In this document: in pieces, positions 58,616 to 64,000 of the stretch
Layout of the letters: each line of letters begins with the position of its first letter
How positions within the stretch are numbered: position 1 is the stretch's first letter
NCBI RefSeq assembly: GCF_020171725.1
Contig: NZ_JAIVAJ010000010.1
Span: forward strand, 1-64,000
Direction: 5' to 3'
Length of the DNA stretch: 64,000 nucleotides
DNA from: Halobacillus litoralis
Lineage (GTDB): Bacteria; Bacillota; Bacilli; Bacillales; Halobacillaceae
Translations under genes and position numbers: made by a program
The notes under the pieces: model-generated
Databases searched by the model: none
What the model saw: the letters and a program-made list of their open reading frames with translations, nothing else
What the model was told of the DNA's origin: nothing

Positions 58616-59794
58616 TTATAACCAGGATAGTACGGCTCCTCCAGCCAGCCCGATCAATACAATCGCCCATGCCGGAACCTTGAAGAAGTGGAGAAGGGCG
58701 AATAGAAACGCCGCAAGGGCAAAGTCTCCGCCGTCTTCAATTGAGCTCGTAATCACAGGGTCATAGAAGGCCGCAAGTAAAATCCCGACAACACTTGCGT
58801 TCACACCTGTCAGTACGCCTTGAAAGGCAGGGCGCTTTCTCAGTTCATTCAAGAAAGGCAGTGCCGCCAGCAGGAACAAGAAGGAAGGCAGGAACATTCC
58901 CACTGTCGCAACGACTGCGCCAAGTACGCCTTCCATCATCGTCCCGAGGTAACTGGAGAACGTAAACAGGGGACCTGGAACAGCCTGAGCCATTCCGTAA
59001 CCGGCTAGAAATTCATCTGCGTTCAGCCATCCAGTTGGCACCACTTCTCTCTCAAGCATCGGTAACACAACGTGCCCGCCACCGAATACGAGGGCTCCTA
59101 CACGGAAGAACGTATCAAAGATCTGCATCAGAGCATGATCAATGTTGCGTGCCAGAATCGGAAGGAGAATAAGCAGGCCTGACAGGACGCTTAGAGAGGC
59201 CACGCCGATTTTTTTCGAAAACGTGACAGGGAAAGGCTGCACTTTGGATTCCTGCAAATTTGAAAACATCGTAAGACCGAACAATCCTGCAGCTAAGATG
59301 ATAAGAAGCTGCATCCAGGCAGACGGATAGAGGAGAAGAATAGTGGCCGCATTCATAGCGATCAAGATCCTCGGCCTGTCCGGCGTCAGTTTTTTACCTA
59401 GACCGATAACGGCGTGCAGAACGACTGCGGCTGCCACGACCTTCAAGCTGTGAATAAAGGAGGCGTCGGCCAGGTCGAATGATTGATACATGAATGCGAA
59501 CAGAACAAGGACGATCACAGATGGCATCGTGAAGCCGAACCATGAAATCAGACCACCGAGGAAGCCGCCGCGCAGCATTCCAATTGCAATACCGACCTGA
59601 CTGCTGGCAGGGCCGGGAAGGAATTGACAGAGGGCGATGATATCCGCATATGTTTTGTCATCGATCCATTTCCTGCGGTCGATGTATTCGTCTTTGAAGT
59701 AAGCCAGGTGGGCGACTGGACCTCCAAAAGATGTCAGTCCAAGCTTCGTTGATGCTTTGAATATTTCAGTTAATGAACCTTTAGGTTTGCTCAT
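58616..59794 (-). CDS. chrA: Chromate transporter ChrA (two-domain CHR family)
   Basis: The 392-residue membrane protein has two homologous CHR halves. The N-terminal half starts FGGPVAHLAYFKDEYIDRRKW and has CQFLPGPASSQVGIAIG. The C-terminal half repeats the pattern as FGGGHVVLPMLEREVV...GYGMAQAVPGPLFTFSSYLG. ChrA exports chromate or related oxyanions. The start was set at ATG 59794 behind GGAGGAATT. It overlaps the 3' end of the upstream padR gene by 4 bp, so the two form an operon. Confidence 0.92.
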   Translation of the reverse strand: MSKPKGSLTEIFKASTKLGLTSFGGPVAHLAYFKDEYIDRRKWIDDKTYADIIALCQFLPGPASSQVGIAIGMLRGGFLGGLISWFGFTMPSVIVLVLFAFMYQSFDLADASFIHSLKVVAAAVVLHAVIGLGKKLTPDRPRILIAMNAATILLLYPSAWMQLLIILAAGLFGLTMFSNLQESKVQPFPVTFSKKIGVASLSVLSGLLILLPILARNIDHALMQIFDTFFRVGALVFGGGHVVLPMLEREVVPTGWLNADEFLAGYGMAQAVPGPLFTFSSYLGTMMEGVLGAVVATVGMFLPSFLFLLAALPFLNELRKRPAFQGVLTGVNASVVGILLAAFYDPVITSSIEDGGDFALAAFLFALLHFFKVPAWAIVLIGLAGGAVLSWL

Positions 59795-60108
59795 GTTGAA
59801 TTCCTCCAATCTTTCTCTAACACTTCTTCTGCCAACTCACGGACTTGATGCTTCGCTTCTTCTAAAAGCTCGCGTCCTTCGTCTGTGATGACATAATATT
59901 TACGAACCTTTCCTTTCACATTTTCCTCATATTTATCAAGAAACCCATTGGTATGAAGCTGTTTCAACGTAGGATACAGCGTGCCCGGGCTGATGTCGTA
60001 ACCGTGGGAAGCGAGTTCTTCCATTAAGAAGGCGCCGTAGATCGGTTCGATGTCAGCATGGTACAAAATATGAATTTTGATAGACCCTAGAAAAAAGTCT
60101 CGAAGCAT
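59791..60108 (-). CDS. PadR-family transcriptional regulator
   Basis: The 105-residue protein has the PadR winged helix: GAFLMEELASHGYDISPGTLYPTLKQLHTNGFL and KVRKYYVITDEGRELL, then a dimerisation helix. In Bacillus such genes stand before chrA and are thought to control chromate export. GAGGAGGG lies 5 nt before the ATG. An inverted repeat with the -10 box lies just upstream. Confidence 0.92.
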   Translation of the reverse strand: MLRDFFLGSIKIHILYHADIEPIYGAFLMEELASHGYDISPGTLYPTLKQLHTNGFLDKYEENVKGKVRKYYVITDEGRELLEEAKHQVRELAEEVLEKDWRNST

Positions 60109-60123
60109 GTAATCCCTCCTCGT

Positions 60124-60146
60124 TATCGAAATCCGATATCATTATA
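60124..60146 (-). promoter_or_regulatory. Promoter -10 and PadR-type operator for padR-chrA
   Basis: On the minus strand TATAAT (plus 60141-60146) is followed 2 nt later by TATCG-GATTT-CGATA (plus 60124-60138), a perfect 5-bp inverted repeat with a 5-nt spacer at the expected start point. This fits autorepression by the PadR protein. Confidence 0.6.
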
Positions 60147-60185
60147 CGATAATGATGAAAGACAATCTACCTCTTCAGCACATGC

Positions 60186-60235
60186 TTTACAAACTCTTAA
60201 TATACAGCTTATACTATTGATAATGATTCTCAATA
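60186..60235 (+). promoter_or_regulatory. Promoter and Fur box of the ferredoxin-NADP reductase gene
   Basis: TTTACA (60186-60191) and TATACT (60210-60215) are 18 bp apart. Directly after comes TGATAATGATTCTCAATA (60218-60235), which matches the Fur consensus GATAATGATTATCATTATC closely. Iron repression by Fur is expected, as for B. subtilis ycgT. Confidence 0.82.
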
Positions 60236-60250
60236 TAAGGAGCGGAAACG

Positions 60251-61228
60251 ATGAGTGACTTGTTTGATGTAACCATTATCGGTGGAGGAACTACCGGCTT
60301 ATATACAGCTTTCTACAGCGGCATGAGAGATTTGAAGACAAAAGTCATAGAGTACCAGCCACACATGGGCGGGAAGGTGTCCTTTTTTTATCCGGAAAAG
60401 AAGATTTACGATGTCGGCGGATTTCTAGGAGTGAAGGGGGAAGAGCTTGTCCAGAACGTTGAAGAACAAGCGGCCTTCGAAGAACCGGCCATTGTGTCAG
60501 GGGAGAAGATCATCTCGATAGAAAAGAAAGAAGACGGCAGCTTCGAGCTGACGAACGAACAGGGCGGGAAGCACCGCTCGCGGACGGTGATCATCGCATC
60601 CGGATTAGGAACGTTCGAAATGCAGCCGTTCGAGGTGACGAACAGCGAATCCTTCCAAGAGTTCATCCATTACACGGTTCAATGGAAGAATCAATACGAA
60701 GGAAAAAAGGTCGCCGTCGTATCCGACAGTCGTGTAGGCATTGACTGGTCGCTTGCTCTTGAAGGAATTGCGTCCTCTGTCGACTTGATCAATAGAGGAG
60801 AGAAGTTCAAAGCCGCTTCCGAAAAAGACGTCGGAACGCTTGAATCATCCAATGTCCGTGTCCATTGGCAAAGGACGGTGGAAACACTGGATGGCGAAGA
60901 AAAACTGGAGCAGCTGACCCTTGATAACGGGGAAGTGCTGGAAGTCGATGACATCCTCGTCTATGAAGGCTTGCACATCGATAAGAGCCTTTATGAAGAG
61001 TGGGGCTTGAAGACGGAGAAAGGCCGGATTCCGGTAGAGCCGGACATGCGCTCCAACATCGACGGCGTGTTCGTCGCAGGAGATGCCGCCATCTACAATG
61101 GAAAAACGATGCTGATCGCTTCCGGATTCAATGAAGCCATGGCCGCCGTCAACAGCGCCGCCCAATATTTGAACCCCAAAGCCAGCCCTCAAGTGTACAG
61201 CACAGTCATTTATAAGCATCATTCGTGA
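60251..61228 (+). CDS. Ferredoxin-NADP reductase, thioredoxin-reductase-like type (YcgT/YumC)
   Basis: The 325-residue flavoprotein has the FAD loop IIGGGTTGLYTAFYSGM (residues 9-25) and YQPHMGGKVSFFYPEKKIYDVGG near 36-58. The C-terminal FAD contact is VFVAGDAAIYNGKTMLIASGFNEA. The redox CxxC of thioredoxin reductase is missing, as in the FNR group that reduces ferredoxin or flavodoxin with NADPH. The Fur box upstream suggests a role in iron acquisition. AAGGAGCGG precedes the ATG. Confidence 0.9.
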   Translation: MSDLFDVTIIGGGTTGLYTAFYSGMRDLKTKVIEYQPHMGGKVSFFYPEKKIYDVGGFLGVKGEELVQNVEEQAAFEEPAIVSGEKIISIEKKEDGSFELTNEQGGKHRSRTVIIASGLGTFEMQPFEVTNSESFQEFIHYTVQWKNQYEGKKVAVVSDSRVGIDWSLALEGIASSVDLINRGEKFKAASEKDVGTLESSNVRVHWQRTVETLDGEEKLEQLTLDNGEVLEVDDILVYEGLHIDKSLYEEWGLKTEKGRIPVEPDMRSNIDGVFVAGDAAIYNGKTMLIASGFNEAMAAVNSAAQYLNPKASPQVYSTVIYKHHS

Positions 61229-61271
61229 ATTTTCTGTTTTTCAGCGTGCAGTAGAGTTAGGTAATGGCGTT

Positions 61272-61417
61272 AATCGACGTTTTGCAGAGTTGAAAGGCTA
61301 GAAACGTAGATAAAAGCGATATAAACGACGTTTTGTTGAATTGAAAGGCTGAAAACGTAGATAAAAATGCTATAATCGCCATTTCGTTGAATGAGAAGAT
61401 AAAAAACGACGATAAAA
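61272..61417. repeat. 51-bp tandem repeat, about three copies
   Basis: Copies start at 61272, 61323 and 61374. Copies 1 and 2 share CGACGTTTTG, GAATTGAAAGGCT (GAGTTGAAAGGCT in copy 1) and AAACGTAGATAAAA; copy 3 is shorter and more diverged. The unit is 17 codons long, so a minus-strand frame stays open through it, but no ribosome site supports a gene. It fills the gap between the reductase and the next terminator. Confidence 0.8.
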
Positions 61418-61481
61418 CCCAAAGCACCAACTTCTCAAAAGAAGCCAGAAACGAACCCCCACCCAATCCAGCAAACAAACC

Positions 61482-61513
61482 AAAAAAGCTTCCCCTCAGC
61501 GGGAAGCTTTTTC
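61482..61513. terminator. Bidirectional terminator
   Basis: AAAAAAGCTTCCC and GGGAAGCTTTTT form a perfect stem around CTCAGC with A and T runs at its ends. It overlaps the stop of the NTF2-like gene. Confidence 0.9.
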
Positions 61514-61900
61514 TAATACAGGACTTTTCACACCAGCTTCAATATAGGAACGGACAAGCTTCCACGTTTCATCTTCATAGCGGAACGTATCAAAGAATAG
61601 ATTCGAAGCGGGCAGAGGCTCGCCTGCAATGACTACAGATACCCAGAACACCGCCATCCATTCATCGGCCTTCGTCTGAGTCACTGAATGGTTCGTGTAA
61701 ATCCAGTTCATATCCTGACCTTCAAAATGCTCAAAAGCCTGACGCCAGCCTTCAACCGACTCCTCACGGCCATAGTCCATGTGCTCACCGTCTCGAATCT
61801 CACGCGCAATAAACTCCTCTGCGATCACTTCCTTCAAGAAACCCAGATCGTGCTTGCGGGCCCGCTCCTTAAAGGTTTCAAAAAACGTATAAAAACTCAT
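61496..61900 (-). CDS. NTF2-like (SnoaL/DUF4440-type) protein
   Basis: The 134-residue protein starts MSFYTFFETFKERARKHDLGFL and has the alternating helix/strand pattern with WMAVFWVSVVIAGE and SNLFFDTFRYEDETWKLVRSYIE, typical of the NTF2-like cone fold. Members are small enzymes or binding proteins; nothing indicates which. ATG 61900 is 7 nt after GGAGGTG. It lies about 50 bp downstream of metH on the same strand. Confidence 0.72.
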   Translation of the reverse strand: MSFYTFFETFKERARKHDLGFLKEVIAEEFIAREIRDGEHMDYGREESVEGWRQAFEHFEGQDMNWIYTNHSVTQTKADEWMAVFWVSVVIAGEPLPASNLFFDTFRYEDETWKLVRSYIEAGVKSPVLEKASR

Positions 61901-61948
61901 CCTGAACACCTCCACCTCACACCTTCGACAAAATGGAAGAAATACCCT

Positions 61949-64000
61949 TTAATGAACGTTGAAATATCGAGCTTCCGGGTGGGCGAACACCATAGCTGTC
62001 ACCGACGCCTCCGGTTCCATCATGCATTCCTCCGTCAGCTCCACACCAATGTCCTCAGGCTGAATCAACGTAAACAGCTTGCGCTGATCCTCAAGCTCGG
62101 GGCAGGCCGGGTAGCCAAACGAAAAGCGCTGCCCCTGGTATTTTGCAGAGAAACGTTCCTGCATCGTGAAGTCGGTGGGATCCGGGAAGCCCCACTTATC
62201 ACGCATCAATTGGTGCACCTGCTCAGCCAACCCTTCCGCCGTTTCCAGCGCAAGTGCCTGCAGGGCATGACTCGCGAGGTAATCCCCGTTCTCCTTCAAC
62301 TCGACAGCACGCTGACGAATCCCCTTACCAGCCGTCACCGCAAAGAACCCGACATAATCCATCTCCCCACTCGAGACCGGGCGCAGGTAGTCAGCCAGAC
62401 AAAGAAACTGCTCCTTCTGCTGACGCGGGAACGTAAACCGCTCAATCACCGTCGACCCATCAGCCGGGTCATAAATCAACACATCATCCCCGTCAGACTG
62501 CGCCGGGAAGAAACGATACATCGCAGAAGGCCGAATCCACCCCTCCGACCTCGCCTTCTCCAGCAACCCATCCACAACCTCGTTCAAATGAACCGCCTTC
62601 TCATTTCCTTCCTCCAGCATCTTCGCCACACGCCCCTTCAACCCGAGGTGATGACCAATCAACATCTGACGATTAATATAAGGCTCAATATGCGCCACCG
62701 GATGATTCCGAATCAAGTGACGATCCAGATCTTTCGGTGTAAAAACTTCAGCCGCTCCCACTGTCGGTTTCGGCTTAACGGCGACAGCCGTCTGAGCTGA
62801 TTCCGTCTCTGCACGTTTTTTTACACGTTCCTGCGCTTTCTGCTGTTTGGTGGCATAATCGGTCAAGAATTCTTCCCGCTCCTCACCACTAAGCTGGTTG
62901 GAAATCGCAAGACCATCCATCGCGTCCTTCGCATACAGGACGGGCCCTTCGTATTCAGGTGAAATCTTCGTATTCGTGAATTTACGTGACAACGCCGCTC
63001 CACCGACGAGAATCGGAATCGAAATGTTCTGCTGCTTCAAATCCTGCGCCGTCAGCACCATCTGCTGGGCAGACTTCACGAGAAGACCCGACAAACCGAT
63101 CATGTCCGGCTGCTCTTTTTCAATCCTTTGAATCAGCTCGTTCGGCGTCACTTTGATGCCGAGATCGACGACTTCGAAGCCGTTGTTGCTCAGGATGATC
63201 TCGACTAAGTTCTTGCCGATATCGTGGACATCCCCCTTAACGGTTGCGAGCAGCACTTTCCCTTTTTTGTTCGATGAATCGTCCGCTTCCATATGAGGCT
63301 CCAGATAGGCGACAGAGGCTTTCATCACTTCGGCGCTCTGCAATACCTCTGCGACGATGAGCTGGTTGTCGTTGAACAACCGCCCGACTTCCGCCATGCC
63401 GTCCATCAACGGACCATTGATGATCGAGAGGGGAGCGTCATATGTGCTCAAAGCCTTCTCGAGATCTGGAATCAGGCCTTCTTTCGTCCCTTCCACAACA
63501 TAGTGGGCGAGGCGCTCCTCAAGCGTCATCGTAGAAGTCGGAGCGTGCACTTCTTTTTTCTTCCCGCGGTAAAAGTCGGTGAACGTTGCGAGCGACTCAT
63601 CGGTCGTTTCGAAGAGAAGCTTTTCCGCTAAGGCGACCTCATCTGCTGAGATGGAGGCGAAGCGCTCGAGCTTCTCGGTGTTGACGATTGCATAGTCGAG
63701 TCCCGCTTTCGTGCAGTGGTACAAGTACACCGCATTCAGCACTTCGCGTCCGACGGGAGGGAGACCGAAGGAGACGTTGCTGACGCCGAGTACCGTCTGG
63801 CAGGCGGGCAATTCTGCTTTGATCTGACGGATGCCTTCTACGGTCGCTTCGGCGGATCCGATGTACTGTTCATCTCCGGTGCCGACAGGGAAGACGAGCG
63901 GGTCGAAGATAATATCTGAAGGGTTCAAGCCGTACTCTTCGACAAGGATGTCATGAGAGCGCTTGGCAATCTCGAGCTTCCGTTCCACGGTCACGCCCAT
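61949..64000 (-). CDS. metH: Methionine synthase, cobalamin-dependent (C-terminal part)
   Basis: MetH transfers a methyl group from 5-methyltetrahydrofolate to homocysteine using cobalamin. The 683 residues present cover the end of the folate-binding domain (DPLVFPVGTG, LGVSNVSFGLP), the cap domain, the B12-binding domain with DVHDIGKNL, and the reactivation domain (RFSFGYPACPELEDQRKLF). The N-terminal homocysteine domain lies beyond the right edge, so the real start is not visible. No frameshift is seen. This would be roughly the last 60% of a protein of usual size about 1,150. Confidence 0.95.
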   Translation of the reverse strand: MGVTVERKLEIAKRSHDILVEEYGLNPSDIIFDPLVFPVGTGDEQYIGSAEATVEGIRQIKAELPACQTVLGVSNVSFGLPPVGREVLNAVYLYHCTKAGLDYAIVNTEKLERFASISADEVALAEKLLFETTDESLATFTDFYRGKKKEVHAPTSTMTLEERLAHYVVEGTKEGLIPDLEKALSTYDAPLSIINGPLMDGMAEVGRLFNDNQLIVAEVLQSAEVMKASVAYLEPHMEADDSSNKKGKVLLATVKGDVHDIGKNLVEIILSNNGFEVVDLGIKVTPNELIQRIEKEQPDMIGLSGLLVKSAQQMVLTAQDLKQQNISIPILVGGAALSRKFTNTKISPEYEGPVLYAKDAMDGLAISNQLSGEEREEFLTDYATKQQKAQERVKKRAETESAQTAVAVKPKPTVGAAEVFTPKDLDRHLIRNHPVAHIEPYINRQMLIGHHLGLKGRVAKMLEEGNEKAVHLNEVVDGLLEKARSEGWIRPSAMYRFFPAQSDGDDVLIYDPADGSTVIERFTFPRQQKEQFLCLADYLRPVSSGEMDYVGFFAVTAGKGIRQRAVELKENGDYLASHALQALALETAEGLAEQVHQLMRDKWGFPDPTDFTMQERFSAKYQGQRFSFGYPACPELEDQRKLFTLIQPEDIGVELTEECMMEPEASVTAMVFAHPEARYFNVH

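Noticed and set aside
61257..61478. Minus-strand 73-codon frame across the 51-bp repeats
   Set aside because: The repetition of a codon-multiple unit keeps it open. There is no ribosome site, and it is hydrophobic only because of the repeated TTT-rich codons.
61688..62800. Plus-strand frame of 370 codons
   Set aside because: It is antisense to metH and the NTF2-like gene and shows the Arg/His/Leu bias of a shadow; no ribosome site.

Overview
The window looks like chromosomal DNA from a Gram-positive Bacillaceae member. The order rRNA operon end, tRNA cluster, arginase, sigW-rsiW, cdaA-cdaR-glmM, glmS is typical of that family. Strong AGGAGG ribosome binding sites, frequent TTG/GTG starts, a Spo0E-type phosphatase and a SleB-type cell-wall hydrolase also fit a spore-former. 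A beta-lysine acetyltransferase homologue and family-typical intergenic palindromes suggest a salt-tolerant genus such as Halobacillus, Pontibacillus or Thalassobacillus. That genus assignment is inference. I see no prophage, insertion sequence, plasmid or CRISPR signature.

Layout. 1-1.6 kb: 23S 3' end, 5S and ten tRNA genes, plus a broken duplicate of the tRNA-Lys 5' half. 1.6-13 kb: a beta-propeller-like protein, arginase, sigW-rsiW with its own sigma-W promoter, the c-di-AMP/cell-wall precursor operon cdaA-cdaR-glmM, and glmS behind a glmS ribozyme. 13-19.4 kb: small enzymes, including a PLA2-like protein and a DUF4003/methyltransferase/S41-protease operon with its own sigma-W-type promoter. 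19.4-23 kb: cydD-cydC under a Rex-type operator. 23-33 kb: mostly single metabolic genes (MBL hydrolase, acetyltransferases, oxidoreductases, a mini carbonic anhydrase, and an MFS exporter divergent from an ArsR-like regulator).

33.1-33.9 kb holds two paralogous 79-residue membrane proteins. In each the ribosome binding site sits inside a stable hairpin, and the first has a competing alternative stem. This is the best candidate for an undescribed regulated module. 34.5-37.5 kb: a structured repeat, then a CzrA-like regulator and a P1B metal ATPase. 38-43.3 kb: a MurE-like ligase without the usual DAP motif, a small alarmone-hydrolase-like HD protein, a RibF-like protein with a reduced nucleotidyltransferase half, and an aldo/keto reductase. 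43.3-45.6 kb: a NERD protein, a 20-bp tandem repeat array of about 16 units, and a UV endonuclease. 45.6-53.5 kb: a lipid synthase, a LysM hydrolase, an AlsT symporter, a flavin reductase, a YtrA-type regulator with its ABC transporter, and an ECF sigma factor.

53.5-64 kb: a PCYCGC lipoprotein; a GAF-PAS-GGDEF-EAL protein followed 4 bases later by a TPP-dependent decarboxylase; chromate transporter with PadR regulator; a Fur-boxed ferredoxin-NADP reductase; a 51-bp tandem repeat; an NTF2-like protein; and the C-terminal two thirds of methionine synthase metH, which runs off the right edge.

All assignments come from reading motifs by eye. No alignment or database search was run.
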